Shown: positions 1 through 9,115 of the stretch, in pieces
Layout of the letters: each line of letters begins with the position of its first letter
Numbering within the stretch: the first letter of the stretch is position 1
Assembly (NCBI RefSeq): GCF_900142665.1
Contig: NZ_FRBR01000003.1
Location: 62,001 to 126,000, forward strand
Length of the DNA stretch: 64,000 nucleotides
Source of the DNA: Roseovarius pacificus
GTDB taxonomy: Bacteria > Pseudomonadota > Alphaproteobacteria > Rhodobacterales > Rhodobacteraceae
Reading direction: 5' to 3'
Position numbers and translations under genes: made by a program
Notes under the pieces: generated by a model
What the model was told of the DNA's origin: nothing
Databases searched by the model: none
Seen by the model: only the letters and a program-made list of their open reading frames with translations

Positions 1-288
1 ATCGTGATTTGCGGGCGCTTTCAACGGTGCCTTGTCCGCATCGGTCCAGACCCACGCCCCGCACGGCAGCGCCAGCCCACAGGCGGCGCGCCCGGCCTCA
101 ATAAGCGTTTTCTGCTCCACATCTGACGGATCGCACACAACGATCTGAATGATTTCTCCGGCGTCCTGAACACTGCAATGCGAGGGCATTTCGGGAATGT
201 CTCCCGATGTGTCTTGCGCGGCGCCCGGCCCGGCAACCGCCATCAGGGCGAAAGCGCAAATCGCCTTTGTCAAATTCGTGAACTGCAT
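1..288 (-). CDS. Secreted protein of unknown function, 3' end outside window
   Basis: The reading frame starts at the ATG at 288-286 and runs without a stop to the window edge, giving 96 codons. The first ~25 residues (MQFTNLTKAICAFALMAVAG, then PGAAQ) form a Sec-type signal peptide with likely cleavage around AA-Q, so the protein is probably periplasmic. The mature part visible so far has four cysteines (HCSV, VVCDP, AACG, LPCG), which suggests disulfides. No family was recognised. It is divergent from trxB, with about 145 nt between the two starts. Confidence 0.55.
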   Translation of the reverse strand, partial: MQFTNLTKAICAFALMAVAGPGAAQDTSGDIPEMPSHCSVQDAGEIIQIVVCDPSDVEQKTLIEAGRAACGLALPCGAWVWTDADKAPLKAPANHD

Positions 289-432
289 GGTCAGCCTTTT
301 AATTCCATTAGAAAACTCTTGCCGTCATCCTACCCCCTCCATGTCTGATTGCCAAAGAATTTACGGTCCGGGCTTTTGCCCGCTCAAGCTGCCGTCTATA
401 TGGATTGCAATCGAATTGAGGGGAGCTCAGCC

Positions 433-1377
433 ATGACCGAAACCCGCCACACCAAATGCCTTATCATCGGCTCCGGCCCCGCCGGATATACCGCAGGCGT
501 TTATGCCAGCCGCGCCATGCTGGAGCCGATCCTCGTGCAGGGGATCGAACCGGGCGGGCAGCTGACCACCACCACCGAGGTCGAGAACTGGCCCGGCGAT
601 ACCGAGGTGCAGGGCCCCGACCTGATGGTTCGCATGGAGGCCCATGCCAAGGCGATGGGCTGCGAGATCGTCGGCGACATCATCACCGACCTCGACACCG
701 AAAGCCGCCCCTTCGTGGCCAGGGGCGACAGCGGCACCACCTACTCGGCCGATGCGGTGATCCTGGCCACGGGGGCGCGGGCCAAATGGCTGGGGCTGGA
801 CAGCGAAGAGGCGTTCAAGGGCTTCGGCGTCAGCGCCTGCGCCACCTGCGACGGGTTCTTTTACCGGGGTCAGGAAATCGTGGTGATCGGCGGCGGCAAC
901 ACGGCGGTCGAAGAGGCGCTGTTCCTCACGAACTTTGCCAGCAAGGTCACGCTGATCCATCGCCGCGACGAATTGCGCGCCGAGCAGATCCTGCAAAACC
1001 GCCTGCTCAGGCATCCCAAGGTGGAAACCCTGTGGTTCCACGAGCTTGAGGAGGTTCTGGGCGAGGACAACCCCAAGGGCGTGACCGGCGTGCGCGTCAG
1101 GAACAACCAGACCGGCGAAAGCACCGAGATCCCCTGCAAGGGCGTGTTCATCGCTATCGGCCACGCCCCCGCCAGTGAGTTGGTGAAAGGCAAGGTCGAG
1201 ATGCATCACGGCGATTACGTCAAGGTCGAGCCCGGTAGCACGCGCACCTCGGTGCCCGGCATCTTTGCCGCCGGCGATCTGACCGACCATGTCTATCGGC
1301 AGGCCGTCACCAGCGCCGGGATGGGCTGCATGGCCGCACTGGACGCGGAACGCTTCATCGCCGAACAGGAAAGCTGA
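433..1377 (+). CDS. trxB: Thioredoxin-disulfide reductase
   Basis: Cytosolic FAD/NADPH enzyme that reduces thioredoxin. The 314-aa protein has the N-terminal FAD dinucleotide motif GSGPAG (residues 13-18), the redox-active CATC at 136-139 followed by DGFFY, a second NADPH motif GGGNTA, and the C-terminal FAD motif AAGD. Length is normal for the low-Mr family. The in-frame stretch upstream of 433 is not homologous. The chosen ATG follows a GAGGGGAG ribosome-binding site. It is monocistronic here and convergent with ccpA. Confidence 0.96.
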   Translation: MTETRHTKCLIIGSGPAGYTAGVYASRAMLEPILVQGIEPGGQLTTTTEVENWPGDTEVQGPDLMVRMEAHAKAMGCEIVGDIITDLDTESRPFVARGDSGTTYSADAVILATGARAKWLGLDSEEAFKGFGVSACATCDGFFYRGQEIVVIGGGNTAVEEALFLTNFASKVTLIHRRDELRAEQILQNRLLRHPKVETLWFHELEEVLGEDNPKGVTGVRVRNNQTGESTEIPCKGVFIAIGHAPASELVKGKVEMHHGDYVKVEPGSTRTSVPGIFAAGDLTDHVYRQAVTSAGMGCMAALDAERFIAEQES

Positions 1378-1413
1378 GCGCGACGTTATCAAAAAAAACA
1401 CGGCAATCCGGGC

Positions 1414-1446
1414 TTTCTTCTTGCCCGAAATATCCCCGCCGGAGGC
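1414..1446 (+). repeat. Dispersed 32-bp repeat, copy A
   Basis: This stretch downstream of trxB (TTCTTCTTG... AAATATCCCCGCCGGAGGC) matches 44098-44129 at about 30 of 32 positions and is related to 51546-51576. It is non-coding here and its function is unknown. It recurs next to gene ends and starts, which suggests a family-specific dispersed element. Confidence 0.6.
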
Positions 1447-1511
1447 GGCGCGCGGCCTGCCAAGGACACAACGTCACATAAGGAGCGCTGCCTTGGTCCC
1501 CCGAACATGAC

Positions 1512-1537
1512 AACGGCGCGGGATATCCCGCGCCGTT
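1512..1537. terminator. Palindromic bidirectional terminator between trxB and ccpA
   Basis: A perfect 26-nt palindrome (arms AACGGCGCGGGAT / ATCCCGCGCCGTT) lies between the convergent 3' ends of trxB and the cytochrome c peroxidase gene. T-rich flanks follow on both strands, but there is no long uninterrupted U tract. Its position fits a shared terminator. Confidence 0.6.
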
Positions 1538-1563
1538 TCCTGTTTCAGCAGATCGTCAGGCGA

Positions 1564-2616
1564 TCAGTTGGGCACCACCTCGCCCGTGGGGCGCGGGGTA
1601 TCCAGGGTTTCGGTGGGCAGGACAGGATAGGTCACCTGCGGCATCTCTCCGGTCAGCGAGCCGAGGAAGGCCACGATCTTGTCCACCTCATCGTCGTTCA
1701 GTTCGGTCCCGAGCTGCGACGTGCCCATGATGGCCACGGCCACCTTGAGATCCCACACCTTGCCGGAGTGGAAATAGGGCGCGGTCTGGTCGATGTTGCG
1801 CAGCGGCGCGGCGCGGAACACATAGGAATCGTCCGCTGTTTCCGTCACGGCAAAGCGGCCCCGGTCATCCGGCGGCAGAACGTCGGCACCCGGCTTTTCG
1901 ATCAGGCCGAAGGGGAAATACCCCGTGCCGCCGATGTTCACGCCGTTATGGCAGGATGCACAGCCGGTATCCATGAAGAGCGCGAGCCCCTCTTTCTGCT
2001 CGTCCGTCAGCGCGTTGTCGTCGCCGTTGAGGAAGGCGTCGAACGGGGCGGGCGTGATCAGGGTGGCCTCGTAGGCCTCGATCGCCTTGGCGAAGTTGTC
2101 GAAGGTGACCGGATCGTCCTCACCCGGGAAGGAGGCCTTGAACCATTCCTGATACTGCGGCATCGAGTTCAGTGTCGCCACCACGTTGGCCGGTGTGTTG
2201 GCCATTTCGACCCCGGCCTGAACCGGGCCTTTGGCCTGTTCGGCCAGGTCGGCGGCGCGGCCGTCCCAGAACTGCGCCTCATTGAACACGGCATTCAGCA
2301 CCGTGGGCGAGTTGCGCGGACCCTTCTGCCAGCCATGACCGATCGAGGTGGGCATGTTGTCATCCCCGCCCGTCGCCAGGTTGTGGCATGAGTTACAGGA
2401 GAACACCCCCGACGCTGACATCCGCGGATCGAAGAACAGGGCCTTGCCCAGATCGATCTTTTGCGGTGTCACGGGGTTGTCCTTGAGCGCCGGAATGGTC
2501 GACGGCAGGGCCGCAAACATTTCCAGCGCGTAATCGCGCAACTCCGACGCAGACGCCGAGGACGCAAGCGCCATTGCGGACGCTGTTCCAAGCGCGATTT
2601 TCCAAATAGATGTCAT
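1564..2616 (-). CDS. ccpA: Periplasmic di-heme cytochrome c peroxidase (CcpA/MauG family)
   Basis: Reduces hydrogen peroxide to water with electrons from cytochrome c in the periplasm. The 350-aa precursor begins with a signal peptide (cleavage near ASA-SEL, residue 24). It has two heme-c motifs, CNSCH at 74-78 (peroxidatic heme) and CASCH at 219-223 (electron-transfer heme), in the usual spacing for the family. The start at 2616 follows GGAGG five bases upstream; an in-frame ATG 21 nt earlier is less well placed. A perfect FNR-type box lies about 73 bp upstream, pointing to induction at low oxygen. Confidence 0.92.
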   Translation of the reverse strand: MTSIWKIALGTASAMALASSASASELRDYALEMFAALPSTIPALKDNPVTPQKIDLGKALFFDPRMSASGVFSCNSCHNLATGGDDNMPTSIGHGWQKGPRNSPTVLNAVFNEAQFWDGRAADLAEQAKGPVQAGVEMANTPANVVATLNSMPQYQEWFKASFPGEDDPVTFDNFAKAIEAYEATLITPAPFDAFLNGDDNALTDEQKEGLALFMDTGCASCHNGVNIGGTGYFPFGLIEKPGADVLPPDDRGRFAVTETADDSYVFRAAPLRNIDQTAPYFHSGKVWDLKVAVAIMGTSQLGTELNDDEVDKIVAFLGSLTGEMPQVTYPVLPTETLDTPRPTGEVVPN

Positions 2617-2688
2617 TTTAGCCTCCAGACTGGTCAAGCAGGATTCGCACGTTTGTAGTTATTCTAAGTTCAAGGCGCCCGATCGCCA

Positions 2689-2702
2689 TTGATGTGCATC
2701 AA
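2689..2702. promoter_or_regulatory. FNR/FnrL-type binding box
   Basis: TTGATGTGCATCAA is a perfect match to the FNR/Anr/FnrL consensus TTGAT-N4-ATCAA. It sits in the 302-bp divergent region between ccpA and sat-cysC, centred about 80 bp before the ccpA start and 223 bp before sat-cysC. By position it most likely activates ccpA under oxygen limitation. The rest of this gap is AT-rich and shows no other gene. Confidence 0.75.
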
Positions 2703-2918
2703 ATAGCGCATATTGATCGGAGAAAGATTTACAAATCCTTTCGGATTGGGGTGAAAATCTTCCATTTAATACCATATTCGCTGCAAAATGGCCTCAAATT
2801 ACGAAAAGCCCCAACTCGGCCTTGAAACCACCCGCTTTGCAGGTCTATGGCCAACCGAACCGTCCCGCGCATCTTATGCGTGTATCTGATATCCAACCCT
2901 TGAAAGCCGAGAGTACCG

Positions 2919-4631
2919 ATGTCCCAGCAAAATCTGGCTCCGATCCCCGAACTGTATGTCTCTTACGAGTCCGCCCAGAAACTGAAGGTCGAAGCCGCCG
3001 ACCTGACCAGTTGGGATCTGACCCCGCGTCAGATCTGCGATATGGAATTGTTGATGAACGGGGGCTTCAACCCGCTCAAGGGATTCCTGAGCGAAGAGGA
3101 TTACAACGGCGTTGTCGAAAACATGCGCCTGGCCGACGGCACGCTGTGGCCGATGCCGATCACACTGGACGTCTCGGAAAATTTTGCCGAGACGCTGGAA
3201 CTGGGGCAGGATATCGCGCTGCGCGATCAGGAAGGCGTCATTCTGGGCACCATGACGGTGACCGACCGCTGGACGCCCGACAAGTCGCGCGAAGCCGAAA
3301 AGGTATTCGGTGCCGACGACTCGGCACACCCGGCCGTGAACTATCTGCACAACACCGCAGGCAAGGTTTATCTGGGTGGGCCGATCACCGGGATTCAACA
3401 GCCCGTGCATTACGATTTCCGCGGCAGCCGCGACACGCCGAACGAGCTGCGCGCCTATTTCCGCAAACTGGGCTGGCGCAAGGTGGTGGCGTTCCAGACA
3501 CGCAACCCGCTGCACCGCGCGCATCAGGAGCTGACCTTCCGCGCCGCGAAAGAGGCCGAAGCCAACCTGCTGATCCATCCGGTCGTAGGCATGACCAAGC
3601 CGGGCGATGTCGATCACTTTACCCGCGTGCGCTGTTACGAGGCGGTGCTGGACAAGTACCCCGGTTCGACCACCACGATGAGCCTGCTGAACCTGGCGAT
3701 GCGCATGGCCGGCCCGCGCGAAGCCGTCTGGCACGGCCTGATCCGCAAGAACCACGGCTGCACCCATTTCATCGTCGGGCGCGACCATGCAGGCCCCGGC
3801 AAGAACAGCGCCGGCGAGGATTTCTATGGCCCCTATGACGCGCAGGACCTGTTCCGCGAACATCAGGACGAGATCGGCATCCAGATGGTCGATTTCAAAC
3901 ACATGGTCTATGTGCAGGAACGCGCCCAGTACGAGGCCATGGACGAGATCAAGGACAAGGACGATGTCACGATCCTGAACATCTCGGGCACCGAACTGCG
4001 CCGCCGCTTGCAGGAAGGTCTGGAAATCCCCGACTGGTTCTCGTTCCCCGAGGTGGTGGCCGAACTGCGCCGCACAAGGCCGCCGCGCAGCCAGCAGGGC
4101 TTTACCGTGTTCTTCACCGGCTTCTCGGGTTCGGGCAAGTCGACCATCGCCAACGCCCTTATGGTCAAGCTGATGGAGATGGGCGGCCGTCCCGTGACGC
4201 TTCTGGATGGCGATATCGTGCGGAAGAACCTGAGTTCGGAACTGGGCTTCTCGAAGGAGCACCGCGATCTGAACATCCGCCGCATCGGCTATGTCGCGTC
4301 CGAAATCACCAAGAACGGCGGCATCGCAATCTGCGCGCCGATCGCGCCCTATGCAACCACCCGCCGCGCCGTGCGCGAGGATATCGAGCAATACGGCGCC
4401 TTCGTCGAAGTGCATGTCGCCACCTCGCTCGAGGAATGCGAACGCCGCGACCGCAAGGGGCTCTACAAGCTGGCGCGCGAGGGCAAGATCAAGGAATTCA
4501 CCGGGATTTCCGATCCCTATGACGTGCCCCAGAACCCCGAGCTGAGCGTCGAGACGGAGAACGTGGATGTGGACAACTGCGCCCATCAGGTGATCCTGAA
4601 GCTGGAGCAGATGGGCCTGATCGCGGGCTGA
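2919..4631 (+). CDS. Bifunctional sulfate adenylyltransferase / adenylylsulfate kinase
   Basis: Cytosolic enzyme that activates sulfate: ATP sulfurylase makes APS, and APS kinase phosphorylates it to PAPS. The N-terminal ~390 residues are ATP sulfurylase with the nucleotide-binding QTRNPLHRAHQEL motif and GRDHAGPG. The C-terminal ~180 residues are APS kinase with the P-loop GFSGSGKST at about 401-409 and LDGD. The 570-aa single-chain arrangement (sat fused to cysC) is common in Rhodobacteraceae. PAPS from this enzyme could feed the sulfotransferase at 51638-52456. A strong terminator follows. Confidence 0.95.
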   Translation: MSQQNLAPIPELYVSYESAQKLKVEAADLTSWDLTPRQICDMELLMNGGFNPLKGFLSEEDYNGVVENMRLADGTLWPMPITLDVSENFAETLELGQDIALRDQEGVILGTMTVTDRWTPDKSREAEKVFGADDSAHPAVNYLHNTAGKVYLGGPITGIQQPVHYDFRGSRDTPNELRAYFRKLGWRKVVAFQTRNPLHRAHQELTFRAAKEAEANLLIHPVVGMTKPGDVDHFTRVRCYEAVLDKYPGSTTTMSLLNLAMRMAGPREAVWHGLIRKNHGCTHFIVGRDHAGPGKNSAGEDFYGPYDAQDLFREHQDEIGIQMVDFKHMVYVQERAQYEAMDEIKDKDDVTILNISGTELRRRLQEGLEIPDWFSFPEVVAELRRTRPPRSQQGFTVFFTGFSGSGKSTIANALMVKLMEMGGRPVTLLDGDIVRKNLSSELGFSKEHRDLNIRRIGYVASEITKNGGIAICAPIAPYATTRRAVREDIEQYGAFVEVHVATSLEECERRDRKGLYKLAREGKIKEFTGISDPYDVPQNPELSVETENVDVDNCAHQVILKLEQMGLIAG

Positions 4632-4680
4632 TCAGCGCTCCAGACGGCGGGTATTTCAGCCTGTCGGACGATATGAAACA

Positions 4681-4720
4681 GAAAACGGGCCGCCCTTGCC
4701 GGGGTGGCCCGTTTTCTTTT
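4681..4720 (+). terminator. Rho-independent terminator after sat-cysC
   Basis: A perfect 11-bp stem (GAAAACGGGCC at 4681-4691 with GGCCCGTTTTC at 4706-4716), a 14-nt loop, then TTTT. It ends the sulfate-activation transcript just before the next gene starts. Confidence 0.85.
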
Positions 4721-4732
4721 AAGCGTCGCGGC

Positions 4733-5434
4733 ATGTACGCGATTTCGCTGACCTCGATCCCGTCCCGGTTCGACCGGCTGGTGCCGGTGCTGCGGGCGTT
4801 GCTGGCGCAGCGCCCTGCCCCGGTGCGCGTGATCCTGTGCCTGCCACGCCGCTATGCGCGCTTTCCCGGCCCGGTCACGCCCCCGCCCCTGCCGGAAGGG
4901 GTGGGCCTGCTGTGGCATGACACCGATCTCGGGCCCGCCACCAAGGCGTTGCCCCCCGCGCGGCGGCTGGCGGGGCAGGTCAAGCGGATGATATGGTGCG
5001 ATGACGACTGGATCATGGGGCCGGGATGGGCGGCGGCGTTGCTGGATGGGGCCGCAGCGCGCGAGGCCACGACCGGGCAGGGCTATGGGGTGGCAAGGCT
5101 GCGGCGGCGGGGATCGGCCCCGACGCCTGCGCATGTCGAGATTGCGCAAGGGTTTGCCGGGGTTTGCGCCGATCCTGCCTGGCTGAGCGGGCCGGACATG
5201 GACCCGCCCCCAACGGCGTGGCCGGTGGACGATATATGGCTGTCGGGGCAACTGGCCCGGCAAGGCATCGCGATCCGGGCCGTACCGGCGGCGCGGCAGG
5301 CGATGCGGCTGGCCCATGACGATGGTCCGGCGCTTCAGGACAGTGCGATTGGCGGACGGTCACGGCACAGCGCGAATATCGCCTGCCTTGACGAGCTGAC
5401 CACGCGTTACGGGATATGGCCCGCGCAGGACTGA
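4733..5434 (+). CDS. Putative glycosyltransferase, GT-A-like
   Basis: This 233-aa cytosolic protein starts MYAISLTSIPSRF. It has an acidic DDD cluster in MIWCDDDWIMG (about residue 87) and a later DDIWLSGQLARQG, both reminiscent of the metal-binding and acceptor motifs of GT-A nucleotide-sugar transferases. There is no signal peptide or membrane helix. The ATG lies only 13 nt after the sat-cysC terminator and lacks a strong ribosome-binding site, so expression is uncertain. Acceptor and donor cannot be predicted. The family call is an inference from weak motifs. Confidence 0.6.
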   Translation: MYAISLTSIPSRFDRLVPVLRALLAQRPAPVRVILCLPRRYARFPGPVTPPPLPEGVGLLWHDTDLGPATKALPPARRLAGQVKRMIWCDDDWIMGPGWAAALLDGAAAREATTGQGYGVARLRRRGSAPTPAHVEIAQGFAGVCADPAWLSGPDMDPPPTAWPVDDIWLSGQLARQGIAIRAVPAARQAMRLAHDDGPALQDSAIGGRSRHSANIACLDELTTRYGIWPAQD

Positions 5435-5482
5435 CCTGCCGGGCCGCATCCGCATCGGAGTTTCAGGGATCGTCCCGGCGGA

Positions 5483-5710
5483 TCAGTGGACGGTCACCGG
5501 GTCCATGTTGTTCTGGCGCGCCAGCACGAAAGCCAGCCTGCGGTCGCGCACCAGCGCGAGGCGCTCGCCATCCGCCGTGTGCAGCGCATAAAGCGTCTCG
5601 CTGCCCATGGCCTGTTCGCGCATGTCCTCGGGAAGGTCCGCCACGTTCACGGGCCGGACATAGACGATGGGGCGGCCCTGATCGGCGCCGAAATCGTATC
5701 TTGTTTCCAT
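5483..5710 (-). CDS. DUF1150 family protein
   Basis: Small 75-aa acidic protein (METRYDFGADQGRPIVYVRPV...) of the DUF1150 family, found in alphaproteobacteria directly downstream of a small heat-shock gene. It starts 5 nt after the hsp20 stop, so the two are surely co-transcribed. Its function is unknown. The linkage suggests a role in the heat-shock or proteostasis response. Confidence 0.85.
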   Translation of the reverse strand: METRYDFGADQGRPIVYVRPVNVADLPEDMREQAMGSETLYALHTADGERLALVRDRRLAFVLARQNNMDPVTVH

Positions 5711-5715
5711 ATCTG

Positions 5716-6129
5716 TTACCCCTTGTTAATCTTGATCTTCTGCACCACCGGCTCGGGCTGGGCGCGGGTCAGGTCCACATGCAGCAGACCGTTTTCCATG
5801 ATCGCCTCGCCCACCTCGACACCATCGGCCAGCACGAAAGAGCGCTGGAACTGGCGCGCGGCAATGCCGCGATGCAGGTAGATCCGGTTATCGACGTCAT
5901 CGCCCTGGCGGCCACGGATCACCAACTGGCGGTCCTCGACCGTGATCGACAGATCGTCTTCGGCAAACCCGGCCACGGCGAGCGTGATTCGATAGGAATT
6001 CTCCGAGGTCTGCTCGATATTGAACGGCGGGTAGCCTTCGTTTCCCGATTTGGCGCTGCGTTCCAGCATACGCTCAAGCTGTTCAAACCCCAGCATGTAG
6101 GGATGCGACCCCAGCGTCAATTTTGTCAT
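5716..6129 (-). CDS. Small heat-shock protein Hsp20 (alpha-crystallin family)
   Basis: ATP-independent holdase chaperone that binds unfolding proteins in the cytosol. The 137-aa protein has the alpha-crystallin domain from about residue 33 (PPFNIEQTSENSYRITLAVA) to 125, with the GxL-type motif NGLLHVDL, and a C-terminal tail ending KIKINKG. The reading frame stays open far upstream, but homology begins at MTKLTLGSHPYM, so the ATG at 6129 is used, preceded by AAGGACG. It is first in an operon with the DUF1150 gene. Confidence 0.92.
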   Translation of the reverse strand: MTKLTLGSHPYMLGFEQLERMLERSAKSGNEGYPPFNIEQTSENSYRITLAVAGFAEDDLSITVEDRQLVIRGRQGDDVDNRIYLHRGIAARQFQRSFVLADGVEVGEAIMENGLLHVDLTRAQPEPVVQKIKINKG

Positions 6130-6226
6130 CGACACGTCCTTCATCAAAGCGACAGTCCATGCCGGGCCCCGTTTCGGCAACCCGACAGTGGGAATATGGG
6201 GGCCGCCCGTGGCCCGTGCAAGGGCT

Positions 6227-6254
6227 TTGCCATCGATGCGAAAAGGGCTATTCT
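6227..6254 (+). promoter_or_regulatory. Sigma-70-like promoter for the DUF465 gene
   Basis: TTGCCA (6227-6232) and TATTCT (6249-6254) are separated by 16 bp. This gives a predicted start near 6261 and a short leader with GAGAGGA before the ATG at 6287. This is a consensus match only. Confidence 0.45.
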
Positions 6255-6286
6255 GTGTGCCCGACCTCCAGAGAGGAATCACCGAA

Positions 6287-6511
6287 ATGAACGCTTTCGC
6301 CGATCTGTCCATGAAATCGGACGATGTGCTGCGCGTGGAACTGGAGGAATTCCGCCGCCAGCACCGTGATCTGGACGAGGCGATTTCGGCCCTGCATGAA
6401 AAGGGGTCGGGCGATCCGTTGACCATCAAACGGCTCAAGCAGCGCAAGCTGCGGCTCAAGGACATGATCGCCTATATCGAAGACCGCCTATATCCCGACA
6501 TCATCGCCTGA
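6287..6511 (+). CDS. DUF465 (YdcH-like) small coiled-coil protein
   Basis: A 74-aa highly charged, helical protein (MNAFADLSMKSDDVLRVELE...). It carries the YdcH/DUF465 signature region LTIKRLKQRKLRLKDMI near the C-terminus. Members form short helical hairpins and their function is unknown. The start was set by the GAGAGGA ribosome-binding site. A second paralogue lies at 16539-16709. It is followed by purE after 64 nt. Confidence 0.85.
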   Translation: MNAFADLSMKSDDVLRVELEEFRRQHRDLDEAISALHEKGSGDPLTIKRLKQRKLRLKDMIAYIEDRLYPDIIA

Positions 6512-6575
6512 GTCTGATTGCGTCGCGGCGCGCGACAGGTATAGTGCGCGCTCCAACGAAAGGGGCCAATGACAG

Positions 6576-7064
6576 ATGGGCAACGTCAAAGTCGGTATCA
6601 TCATGGGCAGTCAGTCGGACTGGCCGACCATGCGCGAAGCAGCGGCGATCCTCGATGAGCTGGATATACCGTATGAGGCGCGCATCGTCTCGGCGCATCG
6701 CACGCCGGACCGGCTGTGGGATTACGGCAAGACGGCGGTGGAGCGCGGATTGCATGTGATCATCGCGGGCGCGGGCGGCGCGGCGCATCTGCCCGGCATG
6801 ATGGCCTCGAAAACCCGTGTGCCGGTGATCGGCGTGCCGGTGCAGACCAAGGCGCTGTCGGGCGTGGACAGCCTGTATTCCATCGTGCAGATGCCCAAGG
6901 GTTTCCCGGTGGCCACCATGGCGATCGGCGCGGCGGGCGCGGCCAATGCCGGGCTGATGGCGGCGGGTATACTGGCCAATGGCGACCCTGCGCTGGCGAC
7001 GCGGCTGGATGACTGGCGCACCGCCCTGTCGGCCTCGATCCCGGATGAGCCCCAAGATGACTGA
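6576..7064 (+). CDS. purE: N5-carboxyaminoimidazole ribonucleotide mutase
   Basis: Purine biosynthesis enzyme that converts N5-CAIR to CAIR. The 162-aa class I PurE shows the phosphate/substrate loop [10 protein letters not shown] at residues 9-18, [12 protein letters not shown] and [11 protein letters not shown], which hold the catalytic Ser/His positions of the family. The stop overlaps the purK start by 8 nt, so mutase and synthetase are made together, as in most bacteria that use the two-step route. Confidence 0.96.
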   Translation: MGNVKVGIIMGSQSDWPTMREAAAILDELDIPYEARIVSAHRTPDRLWDYGKTAVERGLHVIIAGAGGAAHLPGMMASKTRVPVIGVPVQTKALSGVDSLYSIVQMPKGFPVATMAIGAAGAANAGLMAAGILANGDPALATRLDDWRTALSASIPDEPQDD

Positions 7065-8130
7065 ACACCTGACCACCGGCGCCACCATCGGTATTCTGGG
7101 CGGCGGCCAGCTGGGCCGCATGCTGTCGGTTGCCGCAGCACGGCTCGGCTTCAAGACCTGCGTTTTCGAACCCGGCGCCGATTGCCCCGCCAGCCACGTG
7201 GCGCATGAGCACATCCAGGCCGGTTACGACGACGAAGACGCCCTGCGCCGGTTTGCCGGGGCCGTCGATGTGGTGACCTACGAATTCGAGAACATCCCTA
7301 CCTCGGCGCTGGATCTGCTGGACGGGTTGGGCAAGCCCGTGCGCCCCGGTCGCACGGCCCTGCGCATCAGCCAGGACCGGCTGACCGAGAAGGCGTTTCT
7401 GAGCGATCTCGGCCTGAAAACCGCCCCTTTCGCCGCTGTCGACGACGAAGAGGACCTGGCCGAAGCAATTGCCGAAATCGGCCTGCCCGCAATCCTCAAG
7501 ACGCGGCGTTTCGGGTATGACGGCAAGGGGCAGGCGCGCATCCTGTCGGAGGCCGATGCCGCGCAGGCACTGGCCGACATGGCCGGGCAATCCGCGATAC
7601 TGGAAGGGTTCGTGGAGTTCAGCCACGAGGTTTCGGTCATCGGCGCGCGCAACATCGCGGGCGACGTGGCCTGTTTCGACCCCGGCGAAAACGTGCACGA
7701 GGGCGGCATCCTGCGCACCACTACCGTTCCCGCCCGCCTGACGGCATCGCAACGCACCGACGCGGTGCTGCTGACCGCGCAGATCCTGAACAAGCTGGAT
7801 TACGTGGGTGCCATGGGGGTCGAACTGTTCGTCACCTCCGCAGGGCTGGTGGTGAACGAGATCGCGCCGCGGGTGCATAATTCGGGCCACTGGACGCAGC
7901 AGGGCTGCGCCATCGACCAGTTCGAGCAACACATCCGCGCGGTGGCGGGCTGGCCGCTTGGCGACGGAAGCCGCTATGCCGACGTGGTGATGGAGAACCT
8001 GATCGGCGAGGACATGGACCGCGTGCCGGACATCGCCGGGGAAGCCGGCGCGGCGCTGCATCTTTACGGCAAGGCCGAGGTGAAACCGGGCCGCAAGATG
8101 GGCCATGTAAACCGTATCAAACGCGGCTGA
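7057..8130 (+). CDS. purK: N5-carboxyaminoimidazole ribonucleotide synthase
   Basis: ATP-grasp ligase that carboxylates AIR with bicarbonate to N5-CAIR, which PurE then rearranges. The 357-aa protein has an N-terminal GGGQLGRM motif, an ATP-grasp core with [13 protein letters not shown], the metal/ATP region VELFVT...[14 protein letters not shown], and a C-terminal domain. The ATG at 7057 is preferred; one at 7045 would add MSPK. It overlaps purE by 8 nt. Confidence 0.95.
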   Translation: MTEHLTTGATIGILGGGQLGRMLSVAAARLGFKTCVFEPGADCPASHVAHEHIQAGYDDEDALRRFAGAVDVVTYEFENIPTSALDLLDGLGKPVRPGRTALRISQDRLTEKAFLSDLGLKTAPFAAVDDEEDLAEAIAEIGLPAILKTRRFGYDGKGQARILSEADAAQALADMAGQSAILEGFVEFSHEVSVIGARNIAGDVACFDPGENVHEGGILRTTTVPARLTASQRTDAVLLTAQILNKLDYVGAMGVELFVTSAGLVVNEIAPRVHNSGHWTQQGCAIDQFEQHIRAVAGWPLGDGSRYADVVMENLIGEDMDRVPDIAGEAGAALHLYGKAEVKPGRKMGHVNRIKRG

Positions 8131-8194
8131 CTGGTCAAGCGAGGGCGAACCCGGTACGCCTGTTTCAGAACCGTCAGCAAAGGATGTGTGAGTG

Positions 8195-9019
8195 ATGAAA
8201 GACGACCGCAACAGCCAGTTCCGCGACGCCCATTCCGACCGCAGCACCGCCGAGCAGGTGCCCGACACGCCGCAGACCCGCGCCCCGGCCTACCGGCTGG
8301 CCTTTGCCGATTCGGATTTCCTGTGCCGCGACGAATTGCGCCCGGTGCGGCTGCAACTGGAGTTGCTCAAGCCCGAGATGATCCTGAACGAACGCGGCAT
8401 CGAAAGCACCGTCGTGCTGTTCGGGGGCGCGCGCATTCCCGAGCCGTCGAAGAAGGACAGCGCCCGCACCGAAACGCTGTCGGATCTGTCGCGCTATTAT
8501 GACGAGGCGCGCGAGTTTTCCCGCATGATCACGGTGAAATCCATGGCGAGCTACGGGCGTGAATACGTCGTGGCCACGGGGGGCGGGCCCGGCGTGATGG
8601 AGGCGGGCAATCGCGGCGCGGACGACGCGGGCGGGTCGTCCATCGGGCTGAACATCGTGCTGCCGCACGAACAGGCCCCGAACGAATATGTCACGCCGGG
8701 GCTGTGCTTCAACTTCCACTATTTCGGCATCCGCAAGATGCATTTCCTGATGCGCGCCAAGGCAATCTGCGTGTTCCCCGGCGGTTTCGGCACGCTGGAC
8801 GAGATGTTCGAGGCGCTGACGCTGATTCAGACCGACCGCATGAACAAGGTGCCGTTCCTGCTGTTCGGCGGGGAATTCTGGCGCAAGATCATCAACTGGG
8901 AGGCCCTGGCCGATGCCGGAACGATCAGCCCCGAGGATCTGGAGCTGTTCCGCTTCGTCGAGACCGCGCAGGAAGCCGCGCAGATCATCGACGACTGGTA
9001 TGCCGACGGGGCGGCCTGA
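8195..9019 (+). CDS. LOG family protein (nucleoside 5'-monophosphate phosphoribohydrolase-like)
   Basis: The 274-aa protein contains GGGPGVMEAGNRGA and PGGFGTLDE, the two hallmark motifs of the LOG/TIGR00730 family. Characterised members hydrolyse the N-glycosidic bond of AMP or cytokinin-riboside monophosphates. The N-terminal ~80 residues extend beyond the compact LOG domain, as in the longer bacterial subgroup. ATG 8195 is chosen over the overlapping GTG at 8192. It follows purK by 64 nt and may share its transcript. The in vivo substrate is unknown. Confidence 0.85.
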   Translation: MKDDRNSQFRDAHSDRSTAEQVPDTPQTRAPAYRLAFADSDFLCRDELRPVRLQLELLKPEMILNERGIESTVVLFGGARIPEPSKKDSARTETLSDLSRYYDEAREFSRMITVKSMASYGREYVVATGGGPGVMEAGNRGADDAGGSSIGLNIVLPHEQAPNEYVTPGLCFNFHYFGIRKMHFLMRAKAICVFPGGFGTLDEMFEALTLIQTDRMNKVPFLLFGGEFWRKIINWEALADAGTISPEDLELFRFVETAQEAAQIIDDWYADGAA

Positions 9020-9030
9020 ACCTGAACCGG

Positions 9031-9080
9031 GCAATCGCACCGGGCATGGCCCCGAAGGCCCTGCCCGGCCTGTCGATTGC
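9031..9080 (+). terminator. Compound hairpin after the LOG gene
   Basis: Nested inverted repeats GCAATCG/CGATTGC, CCGGGCA/TGCCCGG and GGCC/GGCC form a long imperfect stem 11 nt past the LOG stop. No U tract follows, so it may be a Rho-independent-like terminator or an mRNA 3' stabiliser. Confidence 0.4.
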
Positions 9081-9115
9081 GATACCTCAGAGGGGCGTGG
9101 TCCGACCCCGAAGGA

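Noticed and set aside
427..1401. 324-codon frame antisense to trxB
   Set aside because: It is the GC-rich shadow of trxB; no family motif and no ribosome-binding site, while the sense protein has complete TrxR motifs.
2874..4586. 570-codon frame antisense to sat-cysC
   Set aside because: Low-complexity His/Gly/Ala/Arg protein typical of antisense frames in GC-rich genes; the sense protein is a clear enzyme.
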